Shown: piece after piece, positions 47,311-58,426 of the stretch | Layout: each line of letters starts with the position of its first letter | Position numbering within the stretch: the stretch's first letter is position 1 | Assembly (NCBI GenBank): GCA_023053575.1 | Contig: JAKZAP010000004.1 | Span: 1,466,861-1,530,860 of the forward strand | DNA from: Branchinecta lynchi | Taxonomy: Eukaryota > Arthropoda > Branchiopoda > Anostraca > Branchinectidae | Length of the DNA stretch: 64,000 nucleotides | Direction: 5' to 3' | The notes under the pieces: model-generated | Databases searched by the model: none | Seen by the model: the letters and a program-made list of their open reading frames with translations, nothing else | What the model was told of the DNA's origin: nothing | Made by a program: the position numbers and the translations under genes

Positions 47311-47954
47311 CTGTAAATAGCATCACGTGTATAAAACCCACTTTTCTTGTTCATTGCAACCAGGTTTTTATTGCAATTTCTGAAATTCCCCGTTGTCTCA
47401 TTATGAACAATTGTGACAGATGCAGTAGAATAGATCTTCAAGTTGATGAGTAGCAAATCTGCAATCATTTTATTTGTGAGTAAACCGATACACGGCATTT
47501 CACAGCTACAACCTAAAACTACAATACGCCACTGAACTATGGATTCACAACGAACAGAAGACCACATTTAAAGAAGGAGAAACAAAACTAAGACTAATCC
47601 GATGGTGAATTTCTATCAGCCTTCAGCTAAACAATTTCAAAACGTTTCGTATTCATAAAGATGTTGAACACCCCTGGATGGGTATTCTTTTTTGATAAAT
47701 TTCTTTTGGTTCTGTGATTTTGTATCTACGTTAATGTTGTTGTTGTATCTTTGTAATTGTTGTTTTTCTTTTCTTTTCACATACTCCATCTTTTCTTTCC
47801 GTTGTGTTGTTGATGGGTAATAAAATACTTCATTCATTCATTCATTCAATAAACTTAGAAAGTGAAAACTCTTCTGTTTCAACGTATGGAGCCATATTTT
47901 ACTGTCTCTTAATCATAGGTGTTGATAACTTTCAAAAACTAGTCTACTAGAAGG

Positions 47955-48150
47955 CTGAACTGGAATACTCTTGATGACTATCTCTCCTTGCCGATGCAAA
48001 ATCTCCGGCCTCCCCGGGTAGCTAGCGGAAGAAAGGCAGAAGTGGTGTCACAGCTGCGCCCAAAGATCGCGATGATTGATTGACAAAGGGGTTTGAGTCG
48101 TACGGACACGCTTGCTCCTTCTTCCTGAGGATCATTGGCGTGTTTTGGAC
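47955..48150 (+). repeat. Dispersed repeat with TGATGACTATCTCTCC
   Basis: It shares blocks with 60120-60310: ACTCTTGATGACTATCTCTC, GCGGAAGAAAGG, GGTGTCACAGCTGCGC and CTCCTTCTTCCTGAG. In one frame both read DDYLSLPMQ-like followed by an E.K/R-rich stretch, which recalls the C-terminal ends of some LINE proteins. That is inference only. Confidence 0.5.
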
Positions 48151-48412
48151 TTAGTCATATAGAGTATTAGGCGAGTGAGGTTCTTCAGATCCCGCTGCCA
48201 TAAAATTTTGAATTTATTGCTAAAATGGTACCGTGTGTGGGCGTTTCTTTATAGTCTCGAAGTCATGACAAGCGTTGCTGAACCGTGTTCAAACCACCCG
48301 CCATTTATGAGTCATCTTTGGCTTTAATAATAATAATAATGTTTTTATAACAGTAACGATAATTATACCTATTTGCCCTTTTGGATGTTTCTTCGTCGCT
48401 ATAAAAAATATT

Positions 48413-48570
48413 GACAACAGAGCCAAACCAGCGCTCGACTTTCTCCACTGCTTCCTGGCCGAAGACTGAAAATTAGTGTCTCTTTCTGTGTATTGATGTC
48501 TTTATTTCTTTTCTCTTATTTACTCTGCTTTTTCGAAATGGCGGGTTAGAAATAAATTACTTAATTACTT
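48413..48570 (+). mobile_element. LINE-like 3' end with TTAC tail
   Basis: Diverged relative of 7351-7506 in the intron upstream of the Sm1 exon. It ends in AAATAAATTACTTAATTACT. Confidence 0.45.
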
Positions 48571-48906
48571 ATTATTATATCTTTAATAATCGCCGATCTA
48601 GTATCAAAAGATAGGATCGGAATGCAAAAATGAAACTGTGTCTGCACGCTTCTTTATGGTCTCAAAATCCCGAAACGAGTTGCAGAACTGTTCATAAGTC
48701 AACCGCCATTCGTAAGTCATCGTTCGGTTTAACAACAAGAATACTTTACTTCCAACCAACAATTCTGCCAGGTAAATTAAATAGAGTGCAACAGAACAAG
48801 AAGATAAAGAAAAATATACAAATCAACCATACAAATACAGTCAAAGACGAACTGGACACACAAGATTTATCCGTACTTATTATTTTACACAGAAAAGTGC
48901 GATTTA

Positions 48907-49166
48907 AATTGTACCGTGTTCTTCAAAACTGTGCTAACTGAAATGTTTTTGAAAACTCACTTAACTCTACCATTGGAAAGAGCATAGCTGATTTCGTATT
49001 CTGTTAAACTGTGCTAAGGGTTAGATGACGACATGAGCGTCATCTAACAGGTAGAATAGTTTTAGCTTTCTGAGTTCCTACTTTCTTCATGCAGAAATTA
49101 TGAAAATGTAGTTAGCAAAAATTATGAAAATGTAGTTGGCACAGTTTTGAAGAACACTGTACAATT
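48907..49166. mobile_element. Foldback MITE with AATTGTACCGTGTTCTTC ends
   Basis: Left AATTGTACCGTGTTCTTCAA followed by AACTGTGCTAACT; right AGTTGGCACAGTTTTGAAGA followed by ACACTGTACAATT. The inverted arms are about 33 bp. The centre holds a hairpin, GTTAGATGACG and CGTCATCTAAC (49020-49047), and a 24-bp direct repeat (AAATTATGAAAATGTAGTT) at 49095 and 49119. Confidence 0.65.
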
Positions 49167-49619
49167 GTTAGTTGACAAAAACAGACTATCGCAGTTTAAT
49201 AGTATCTAGAGGGACTTATTCTTTAATAATTCCTGGCAAAATGCCACAGAGAAGGTAGATCTCTAAAGGAAAGTGATGAACAGATGACTGGACTGATGAT
49301 ACTTTGTACTTTCACTGATGATTAAAGTAATCTTTTTGTTGAACACATGGTAGATAGACAGATTTCAGCAGCTTGGGCAGATCTTTCTTGCCCAGCGTCA
49401 CGACTAGTCCGCTCTTCAAACTAATATACTTGTCACACCTTTCTTCTGTTGGTGACTGACCCATTTGTTCTGATCCATGGATACGAATAACATATTACAC
49501 GATGATACAAATATTGTATGTATTATCGGGTGTTTTTATTTCAATACTTGTTTCCATCTCTCCCTTTGATGATAACTGACCCATCTGTTTTGACCCTATG
49601 ACATATATTCAAGTAATGT

Positions 49620-49668
49620 ATATAACGGATACAGCTACGATTCCTCATCAGCTTGGGCTCAAAGAATT
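49620..49668. mobile_element. Foldback family remnant
   Basis: About 50 bp: TAACGGATACAGCTACGATT followed by CATCAGCTTGGGCTCAAAGA. It joins two arm ends and has lost the core. Confidence 0.5.
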
Positions 49669-49892
49669 TTTACCTATGACATATACAAATAACATATAAT
49701 ATTGATAATATTATTTAAGAACACATAATATGATTTTCATGTTTTTTTTTACCTCGACTATCATGTTTATTTCCCGTGCATATATTTTCAACAAATAGAG
49801 ATACACATATTTGTCCATATTATCAACTGAGGGGAAGTGTTCCCAATATGAGCACAATGCCGGCGAAAGCTCCAGTGATAGCACGGTAGGTT

Positions 49893-50241
49893 CAGAGGCG
49901 GAGGGAGCCACGAAAGCTGTGAATTTCTTAAAAAAAACATGGACTTTTCTGGAAATGCCGATTTTTCTGAAAAATAGTCTGTAAAAACCCAACCGGTTCA
50001 ATATCCCTTGCCCCCGCCCAGGCCCGTATCAAGGAATTTATTTGGGGGGGGGGGGTGCCTTTCGGGGGGGGGGGGTTCCTGCGGGTCGGACAAGAAAGTA
50101 CAAAAAACACATAGATCAGAGGGAAAAGCCTATAAAAATGGTTATTTTGTAGGTTTTTTGGGTGGGGGGGATTCAACCCCCTAACTCCCCCCTGAATACG
50201 GGCTTGCCCCCGCCTCAAAATGTTGGCTAGTAATGGCTCTG
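49893..50241. mobile_element. Poly-G family element with CAGAGGCG ends, host of a nested insertion
   Basis: Left end CAGAGGCGGAGGGAGCC; right end GTTGGCTAGTAATGGCTCTG, matching the right end of the 54758 element. Another element sits inside it at 50019-50206. Confidence 0.55.
50019..50206. mobile_element. Nested poly-G MITE with perfect 8-bp target duplication
   Basis: CAGGCCCGTATCAAGG at the left and CCTGAATACGGGCTTG at the right form the inverted repeat. CCCCCGCC flanks it on both sides (50011-50018 and 50207-50214), a perfect 8-bp target duplication, which suggests a hAT-type mechanism. Inside are several G runs and ACAAAAAACACATAGATCA, which recurs at 13458 in a truncated relative. Confidence 0.75.
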
Positions 50242-50739
50242 GTTATGGTGCCTCAATTCGGTAATCGTAGGATCTGTGTTGCAAGTAGCAATTAGCTTTG
50301 TGGCACGACGCTGTTTGTATGTATGTATATTCTTTATAACCCGTTACATTCAAACTGAAGAAGAACGGAGTAAATGGAAGAAAAAGAAATAAAGAACAAA
50401 AGAGAGAACCGACAAAATGTATACAGCACTACAGATAAAGTAAAACACAAAGGGCGAGTTAATCAGTGGTCATCCATTGGGCACAAAGTACTGGTAACCA
50501 CGGGTGTGCGGCCGTTCCCAGAACTTTCTGGACTAACTTATCTACAACCTCGTTGGGTTCTACCAGGCTGAATTTTCTTATTAGGTACCTGTTGCGTGTC
50601 CACGGTGGCATGTTTAGCAAATATTTTAGGTAACGAAAATAAAGCTACCGGACTCGAGACTGCTCAGTAGTCGTGAGTAGTTTCCAAAATGGAGCCGGAT
50701 ATAAAACGTGGGGTAGCGCCACAGCGCTGTAGAGCTCGT

Positions 50740-50795
50740 CGAGCAGTCTGCGTGAAAAGTGGACTTTGGCGAGCAGACTGCGTGAAAAGTGGACT
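50740..50795. repeat. Two 25-bp direct repeats, 31-bp period
   Basis: GAGCAGTCTGCGTGAAAAGT and GAGCAGACTGCGTGAAAAGT, both followed by GGACT. Confidence 0.7.
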
Positions 50796-51307
50796 GTAAC
50801 TACTTGTCGCTGTACCTTCTTTATTAGAGATTAGATCAGGATTCCAAACAGAAGAGCTGTACTCGATCCTTTGGTCGCACGATCATCTTGTGCTATGTTA
50901 CAGTTTAACTAAATAGGGTTGAGATCAAACAGTCTAATACACATCACTTGTTCACATAAATAGGCCTGAAAACTCAATAAAAATGCTTTACTTCGTTTGT
51001 CCGTTATCGAGATAATTAATTCATCGAATGAACTTATTCTTTACGACTTGTGGCACCTCTATGTTCTTGTCCTTCTACGCTTGAAATATTTACCAACTAC
51101 AAATGTAAGGCATTGCCGACATATAAAATAAAAATGTCATATTCCTTGGACATTTTTTAAAACCATTTACCTACTTTTCTACAGGCGTAACTTCTGCGAT
51201 GTTGCATCTTTAGCCCTGGAAAGACAGGCCTTTGAAATTCAAATTCTACGCGTCTGGACGAATTTTGGTTTTGTCGTGCAAGCAGCGCACATTTTGAACG
51301 TTATTTG

Positions 51308-51632
51308 GTATTCCTTCAGACCAAACTGACTGCGAATCATATTTGATAGTGCAAAACGGATAACGTCACCTGAATTTTATTATAGCTATATTTCGTCCTT
51401 TCTTGGCAAGGGTCCTCGTCAGGCTCAAAGACGCTCAAGTTGTAAAATCGAACTTGTGAAAGCTTTATTTTGTGAAAAAAGTTTTTTTTTGTGAAAAACG
51501 AACTTATGCTTTTTCCACAAGTTGTTTTTCCAACTTCAGCGGCTTTAAGACTGAAGAGGATCCTTGCCAAGAAGGGCCGAAATATAGCTCGAATAAAATT
51601 CAGCTAACGTATCCGTTTTGCACTATCAAATC
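51308..51632. mobile_element. Foldback element, both arms
   Basis: The left arm runs from TATTCCTTCAGACCAAACTG through ATTTCGTCCTTTCTTGGCAA to GAACTTGTGAAAG. The right arm returns from CCACAAGTTGTTTTTCCAAC through AAGAAGGGCCGAAATATAGC to CCGTTTTGCACTATCAAAT. The loop is about 50 bp and includes a T10 run. It lies in the intron between the GPLTLL and Sm1 exons. Confidence 0.75.
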
Positions 51633-51639
51633 AACGTTA

Positions 51640-52650
51640 TTACTAGAGCCCCTGGTGAAAAAATACAAAATCTCTTAAATGAGTCAATATTTCAGTTTTA
51701 AAAAATATGATGTAGAAATAAGCCTTTTCAGTTAAACTTTTAAAAAAATCGTCGGTAGAAAATCCTTCCAAACGTGAAGAGACGGTAATTGGCGTTCCTT
51801 GAGGCAATGCTATCATGATTAGTTACTACTTAAATTTGTTTCGCCCTATCCGGTAGTTGATCGGCCTATTTGATGCCCTACTTGACGAATGTCAGTTCTC
51901 GAAAACTCCAAGATCTTTGACTGAATCCTTTCATGAAAAAAGCAGCATTTACAGCACTAAAAAGCTTTCGGACACTCTCTGTATATGCCTCTATCATACC
52001 TCTGCAATGACGTCACAATTTTTTTTTTTTTTTTAAAGCCTCGTAGTATCTTTTATGTTCTTCCAGTCCAATATGAATTGGCCAGGTGACTACGCTTCCA
52101 CTTACCCTCGGTGACGCCAACGGTCTTATCAACTTTTTTTTTTCTCTTCTTTTCTTAACTTAAACACATGAACGGCCTATCTATTTAGCGTCACCTACAC
52201 TTTCCTCTATCTCTACGTTTATTTTTTAATTTCTTAATTATTTTTTTTCCTTCAATTCTTTCTAATCTTTACACTTCCATCCTATCTTTATTTATAAAAT
52301 TAAATTAACAAAATTATATTCAATAACAATATTTACTCTTTCCACTATCTATACATTTCAATCATATTATACAATTTTAGCGTGATTATCTTTCCACTAT
52401 TATTATTCTCATCATTCAAACTATTTCTATTACAATGACGTCATAATGTTGAACAACCAACAGTCTGTTTACTCTCGTCTTTTCTTCGGATTGTGATGTT
52501 CGGCGTAGCTCCGCTCGTTTGCATTGGAAACCTATTCGACTCCGCATTGCCGTACTACAGAGATCGGGAGAGGGAGGTTCTTTTGCTTATTATTTGTTCT
52601 TGATACTACTCAACTGAAATTATACTGCGCAATGTCTGATATTATTGTAC
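51640..52650. other. Pyrimidine-rich intron DNA
   Basis: T15 run at 52020, long T/C-rich stretches at 52130-52430, no coding signal. Within the LSM11 intron between the GPLTLL and Sm1 exons. Confidence 0.5.
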
Positions 52651-52654
52651 GTTA

Positions 52655-52770
52655 AGGCCTTAAGAAGGCGCATGCTAAGAAGGGCCGGAACTGAAATCGA
52701 CAAAAAAAATCAGCGGACCCATCCGTTCAGCAACAGCGAACATCATTTATAGTTAGCTGGAGCTGAAGGA
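52655..52770. mobile_element. Degenerate foldback arm
   Basis: GGCCTTAAGAAGGCGCATGC, TAAGAAGGGCCGGAACTGAA and CAGCGGACCCATCCGTTCAG, ending GCTGGAGCTGAAGGAAT. Strongly diverged but in the same order as the family's right arm. Confidence 0.45.
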
Positions 52771-54270
52771 ATCCTCATTGAACAACTGACAAAGCATGCG
52801 TTAGATTTTGTTGGGGGGGGGGGGGGGTCTGCAAATAATTAAAGTTGATGGTCTTATCACCCGAATCCGTATCCTAAACTACGCTTTTTCTTGTTTAAAT
52901 CGATTACCACGGTATATCCATCTGCTCGTTTGGCTAAGACAACTTCTCCTCTCTCTATTCCTCGATCCAATACGTTCATTTATAAACTCCGTTTCAGGGC
53001 ATAACTATACTTGACCGTATGTGCTGCTCTTGATAAGAGGGAGAAATTTACTAGTCCGAAAAGTGTCCGACACATCCACTATCTCTTGCAGACAAAATCT
53101 AAGGGAACTAAAGTTCGAAGTGCAGGACCCCTGATGAATCGTTTCCTGAGAAACGCCGTCACGCAGCGCTGCACTTCGATCGAAATCGAGTTGGAGTAAT
53201 TTATTATAAGGCTTTCCCGGAAGATTTCGTGAAGCCCCCCCCCCCCCCGGAAGTCAGGAAAAGCGCTTTCCAAGTCTTCCAAAAAGAAAAGGACGGAGTT
53301 CGAATCAGGCAATCCTTATATACAATAGCTTCTTGACACACCGTATGTCCTAGTGGAACCTTGAAAGAGATAACAGTTTAACGACATAAAGCAAGGCTTC
53401 ACCTTCCACATTCTCAGATATCTCGTGCTCCCGCAGTCAGGCCAAACCTTCCGGGATTTCATGATAATGACGATAGCTAATTTTCCTATTTCATCATGTC
53501 CTAGATGTTATCTTTTGCTTCCCAGCCATAACTCTCAATCCCCATTCATTTGCATATCAATCAAATCTGTTGCCTCTATGATAGCTTCAAGATTTCCGGA
53601 ATCTGCGGTATCCAACACCCCGGACTTGCAACATTTTGGCCTGGTTTTACTTTCCGGATCCGTCTCGACGAAAACGGACGTCTGGAATCCGGAACGTGAA
53701 GCCTGGCTTATGTTTAAAAGAGTGGTATCAATTGTCAACTGGTTTTCCACGAAAGCCTGGTGAGAAAGGTGTACAAATTCCGGACCCGATCAACATGTAA
53801 TTTCGCACCGCTTTGTTTTCACGCAAAAATTTACATACGCTGAGAAAACAGTCGGCTTGTTTTTTGGCTTAGATCGTAGTTTCCTGCATGCTTTGCGTCA
53901 CCGTGAACCCGGCAGCCGCTGGTCAATATCAAGGCCAAGCTATATCTCGGTCATGGGGCCTTGAGACTGGTTAGTTACATTTGGCGGCGTAGAGCCAACT
54001 ACCGCTTACACCGTACATGATGTCTTGGCAGATTTGGCAGTAGTTTTAAAATGGTATTTTGGCTCTGCAGCGAACGGAGAGTAGGGGTGGGAGTTCGGAT
54101 CCTGGACCACCTTTTCTTTCATCTGTCCTCTGTTATTCAACTTCAAGGGATGCGATGGAAAGAAAGACTGAGGGTTCGAACCCAGAGCCAACGCTTGTTC
54201 TTCAACTTGGCGCAACGTGGTGTCGACGGGTGCAGTAGAGGACACGAGCCGTGACGTTTGGGCGGAACTT

Positions 54271-54563
54271 TGAGCGTGTTCCACCCTTCTAACAATAGTT
54301 ACTATTTCCATTCCATCCTCACGAAAAGTTACTACGCTGACCGTTCCAACCTTGTCGGAACAGTAACTAATAGTTACTATTTGCTTACCATGCTCGGGAG
54401 CGTAGTAAGCGTAGTAACTACGCATCTCTGTAACGTGATTGGTCGGAGTCACCCCTGGCGTGAGATCCTGCTGGAAAATAGAAAAATCGTTCCAGCCTTG
54501 ACGGCAAAAAGCCAGAATTCGTGACATGCGTAGTTACTACGGTAAGTAGGGTGGAACACGCTC
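54271..54563. mobile_element. AGTTACTA-rich MITE, complete
   Basis: Ends are GAGCGTGTTCCACCCT and AGGGTGGAACACGCTC, a perfect 16-bp inverted repeat, with TTT on both flanks as a possible 3-bp target duplication. It produces much of the 173-codon minus-strand frame at 54006-54527, which is therefore a repeat shadow. Confidence 0.8.
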
Positions 54564-54757
54564 TTTACCTTTGGGCTATGGGTGAAGAAAGTCAGTGAAG
54601 AAGAAGGACGATGGTTCGAACCCCAGCCGGGCCCGTTTGTTTCGCTTCATTCGCCCGACTGTGTTTATTAAATGGATGCGTTTAAGCAATATAGCGAGAG
54701 TCTTTTCCGAGTGAGTTTTTTCTACACACTCTTTGTAGCCATAACTGGTATCAACTG

Positions 54758-55083
54758 CAGGGGCGTCAGGACTGGGGGGTGGGGACGGCCACCCCAATGT
54801 TGTGAACCAGTCTGTAAAAAATAACCGAGTCGGCGCGAAGCGCCGCGATTTTTCGTCAAAACAGTTGATTTTTTCATGCAAACAGTCCTTGTTTTCTGAA
54901 AATCAGTTGATTTTTTTCAAAACTGTCATTTTTTTTCAAAACTGTCGTTTTTTCTTCAAAACTGTCGTTTTTTCTTGAAAACAGTCGTTTTCCGCAGAAA
55001 CAGTCGGTAAAAATTAACAACAAGTCGGTAAATGCCTTGCCCCCCCCCCCCCCCCCCAACGTTTTTGGCTAGTAACGCCTCTG
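54758..55083. mobile_element. Poly-G element with CAGGGGCGT ends and inner minisatellite
   Basis: Left end CAGGGGCGTCAGGACTGGGG; right end a C17 run, then AACGTTTTTGGCTAGTAACG and CCTCTG. The outer CAG.GGCGT/ACGCCTCTG is a short inverted repeat. It holds the 18-bp tandem repeat at 54905-54990. Confidence 0.6.
54905..54990. repeat. 18-bp minisatellite, about 4-5 units
   Basis: TTTTTTTCAAAACTGTC-type units with small changes (CATT, CGTT, TTCAAAA, TTGAAAA). It lies inside the poly-G element 54758-55083. Confidence 0.7.
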
Positions 55084-55384
55084 ATCAGCTGGTATGTAGC
55101 ACAAATTTGATGGACTTGTCGCCACTGGGGTCTAGATGTGTATGCGTCTTACCCGCCACCACCCTTCTGGCTTATGAGCAGGTTGTTCTCAAATTAGGCT
55201 GTTCGTAAGATGATGATGATGGTAAATTTATTCGCACTCCACGTTTGAGCGCTTGCGCACTTGTTCTAAACATCTGCCTGCGTTCTCTTTGAGGATTGAA
55301 CAATTTGGATGGACAGCTGGAGAGTGGTAGGTCTTTACCTACCAGTAGGGACCAGTACCTTAGGGACTTTTTCTTTAGACGTAC

Positions 55385-55509
55385 CTTTACTTTAAGTCGA
55401 TTTGCCATGCAATCCTGTAGCAAGGTCAAAGGTCCTTTTTCTTTCGTGTCCATCCACGAAAATACGTTCCTAGGAGGCCGTCTTTCTGGCCTTTCCGTCC
55501 CCGATGGTC
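55385..55509 (-). CDS. LSM11: LSm11-like protein, exon with the RNVFSWM...GPLTLLQDC block
   Basis: The exon runs from a good acceptor (CTTCCTTTTTTCAAG|GACC) to the donor AAAG|GTACGT. It encodes about 41 residues: basic PERRPPRNV, then FSWMDTKEKGPLTLLQDC, then ANRLKVK. I recall the matching LSm11 block as PRNVLTRMPLHEGSPLGEL, followed by a basic residue run that leads straight into the Sm1 strand. That block is needed for recruiting the histone cleavage complex. The exon ends in phase 0 and the Sm1 exon begins in phase 0 with GTA, so LKVK joins VWTR. Its 5' end requires one nucleotide from the previous exon, which exon 1 and the candidate linker exon do not supply. A one-base undercall in the C4 run at 55499-55502 would repair this. 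Confidence 0.75.
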
Positions 55510-55698
55510 CTTGAAAAAAGGAAGATTTCCAATGAAGAATAAACATAGGATGGCTTTGCGAAAGAGGATAGCCTACTCGATAAGAAACTACTACAAGCAG
55601 AGGAGGGGTTGCCCACTCTCCTGTTTGGTGCACAGCAAGTGGACGATGCCAGCACCGGTTGCCACATGTTAGAACATCAAAATAAGCATGTTAAGACA

Positions 55699-56049
55699 TA
55701 GCAAAATAACACTAGGGAGTACTGTCTAGACCTATGCTTTCCTTGCTTCCAAAACGGGTCATACTCATTGCGCCACCCACTACGCTTGCGGCATTTAAAG
55801 CGAGACAAACTTGCGGATTTAGAAATTTCTGGTAAAGCTACGATGCGGTCTGCACACATCGTGGGAACAGGGGAGGTCATGTCTTTTTTTGCTGTGTTCA
55901 GAACATGAAGTTATTTGAGCCAGCGTTGGTGCATGAGATTGAGTTTCAGTAGGGACGTTCACTATCGCTAGTGGTGCTAGTGTCGCTGCTATTCGAGTGT
56001 GTGTCACTTCTTTCAAGTCTTTGTGCTACTCCCTAGTGTTATTTAGCTC
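55699..56049. mobile_element. GAGCAAAATAAC-family MITE in LSM11 intron
   Basis: From GCAAAATAACACTAGGGAGT to CCTAGTGTTATTTAGCTC, 351 bp. It lies between the candidate linker exon, which starts 22 bp away, and the GPLTLL exon. Confidence 0.8.
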
Positions 56050-56070
56050 AGTGTTAAGAGCGGGAATTAC

Positions 56071-56235
56071 CTGTGATGGCCGGCAGAATTGGTTCGGTCT
56101 GTTCCGGAAAAGAGTGTACAGCAGGTGCCGATTGGGTAACCCCTCGCCATCAAAGGCATGCGTATGGTCAACTCCCAATGTTGTCAATCGCGACGCCTTA
56201 TTTTGCCGCGACTTTTCTGAAGGCACCATTCGTTT
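56071..56235 (-). CDS. Candidate basic linker exon of the LSm11-like gene
   Basis: A 165-bp open segment on the minus strand begins after a pyrimidine-containing acceptor (ACCGAACAG|AAACG) and ends at a strong donor (TCACAG|GTAATT). It reads through 55 codons without a stop and starts with the basic stretch KRMVPSEKSRQNKASR. It lies between exon 1 and the RNVFSWM exon, where LSm11 has a poorly conserved basic linker. It enters and leaves in phase 0. That fits exon 1 but not the next exon, which needs one extra base. It is therefore either a non-coding open stretch or a real exon beside a one-base sequence error. Confidence 0.3.
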
Positions 56236-57774
56236 CTGTTCGGTTAAATAAAGAAGATGAAAATACTGACAGACATCAGGAGCTTCGCCTACACATCTAG
56301 AAATTTTGCCAGAAATTCGGAGTTCTAGACCGTTAATTCGTTGATGTGAAATTCGGAATGTTAAAAATTGTCCAATTTAACTTGGGCGATACTTCAATCC
56401 GGTCATTGTGTTATTCAGCCTAAAATACTTTAACTTACTCATTGTAGACTTATGACTCATCGAGTGTGTATAAGAAATGGATGAGCAATGTGGACGCATG
56501 CGGATTTACGCCCATAGATGACGTACGTGTGGTTTAAATATTCTACCATACTATTCTGCCTTGCCCAGAAGTCGGATGCTCACGGACTGGAATTCCGCAT
56601 TTTCGGCACCGTCATCAATTCCATAAAGAGAAGTTGGGAATTCCTCGACTTGATGATGAAAATGCATAAAATCTAGCCTGGAAGTCCTGACGGTGTCTTC
56701 GCAGTATCACATGTTTAATAAGTGCTGGTAGAACACGGAACACATCCTGATCGGAAGAGGAGTCGTGGCGACACAAATCGTTTTGTGTAGTAAAAAAGGT
56801 GGGAAAAAAGATAAAAATCTAACAGAAACTGTCAGGAAACTTTTTCAAGAAAAATATATACGCACTCTGTTTCCTTTTAACCCGTTTGTTCTCTGCAAAG
56901 CTCGGAGTTCGTCTGTCTTTATTCAATCCTTCAGTATCTGAAGTGCCCCCCCCCCCCCCCCCGCAGCATCCGCTTTTGTCCGACAAATAGGTATCCATAG
57001 CAAAAAGTTCGCCTGGTTGCAGGCTAGCTCTGACCCAGGGAAGTTTGGTGAATCCTTTGCTTAGAAACCAGATCCGGAAGCAAAGGAAGCCTGCGGAAGC
57101 CAAAATATCGAAAAGGGCTGACATACCCCCCCCCCCCCCCCAATCTTCTCCCATTGGCAATTATGCCTTGCTAGTAAAGTTCGAGATAAGGTAGAAACTA
57201 TACTTTCTGACAAAACGGCAGGGGTTCAGTGCACTCCCGAGGCGACATACACCTCAGTTTACTGGCTGACTTTAGACTACTGCAAACAACTAGGCGTGGA
57301 ACAGATATTCGGTGAAACTAATGTTCCCTTGCATCGATCGGAGGCTTTATGCATACGGTGAATAAATTTCTTCGATTCTGACTTTTTTTGTTTGTGGCAA
57401 AACTGTGAGACAAAACGGTGAAGTAAATGAAGTGAAAAAACGAAGAGCATGTGCTTATGAAAACATAGTTAAGGGGCACAAGGAAGATTTGATAGCCGAA
57501 TAAAGTACACATTACCATACAAGAAATGTACCACACAACAAATATTCTTAAAAAGAGTTCTAATGCTAATCGTATTTATGTATTCGGGTGTTTACAAATA
57601 ATTAACCGATTGCGGTATTTTAGTTTCTTATCGATTTTTTTTCTTCTGTCTTCGCATCTTTCCCGTTCAGATTACTCGTCCGATGGATCATAGTTTGGAG
57701 TTCGTTTTAGTGTTGTATTTGTTTGGCATCTCATCAACTTTGGTGAACAAGAATTATCAATTCAGTAGAGCTGG

Positions 57775-57830
57775 TATTATGGTTCAGCAGATATTTCGGC
57801 CCTTCATGACATGGGTCCTCTTCAGCCCGT
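57775..57830. mobile_element. Degenerate foldback core
   Basis: CAGATATTTCGGCCCTTCAT then GACATGGGTCCTCTTCAG. Only the core is left. Confidence 0.45.
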
Positions 57831-58159
57831 GACTAACAGTTTAAACTTGAAATATCGTAGAATAAAAATTCGAGGTGTACACGGTTGTTCTCACCATTTT
57901 GTCAGAGCCTGCAAACGGTTCCCGACGTGGTAAAAGTATCTGCTTTTTGTCGTAACCATAGCGGAATCTATACACTCAAAAAGCAACACGAGGCATGATG
58001 AAAGGGGGAAGAATAGAGGCTACTAATTGGAGAGGTTTAATGCCATCCGAGATTGCACTATGGTTGGCTAGACGATGGTTTCTACCTAAGCTGACTGTGG
58101 ATCATGTTGGGTGATGCTGAACTCATAAACGTACTGAACGAAGCCGAAAGGGTTACAAG

Positions 58160-58426
58160 TCAGGTTCAGGTTCAGGTTTATATATTTACGCAAAAATTTA
58201 TAAAATAAATTACACTTCTTTCCCGGCAGAGAGGCATCTCGAATGCTCGGGAACAACATACGATGAAAAAAACATTTTAACTTAAGTAAATAACGAGTAA
58301 TCATCCGCAATACCATAAATACAAAATAAATAACAAAACACCACATTCACCAGACCAGACTTGCACCTCCAACTTTTCAATCCTGTGGACCTTTGCAAGG
58401 GAATGCAACCTTCCGGATCATTCAAG
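58160..58426 (-). mobile_element. LINE-like 3' tail, GGTTCA-ended family
   Basis: A single-copy-region member of the family at 6121-6390, with a few substitutions (for example GATGAAAAAAAC versus GTGAAAAAAAAAC). It lies in the intron between LSM11 exon 1 and the candidate linker exon. Confidence 0.5.

Noticed and set aside
53425..53763. A 112-codon plus-strand frame overlapping an open minus frame
   Set aside because: No recognisable domain, no splice or start evidence, and the region is open on both strands, so chance is likely.
54006..54527. Longest open frame in the window, 173 codons, minus strand
   Set aside because: More than half of it (54271-54527) lies in a MITE with perfect 16-bp inverted ends, and related repeats lie at 12996 and 17571. 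No domain is visible; I treat it as a repeat shadow.
55172..55633. A 153-codon minus-strand frame taken as one intact protein
   Set aside because: Only the middle (55385-55509) has LSm11 features. A good acceptor and donor bound that part, and the flanking codons look like intron read-through.
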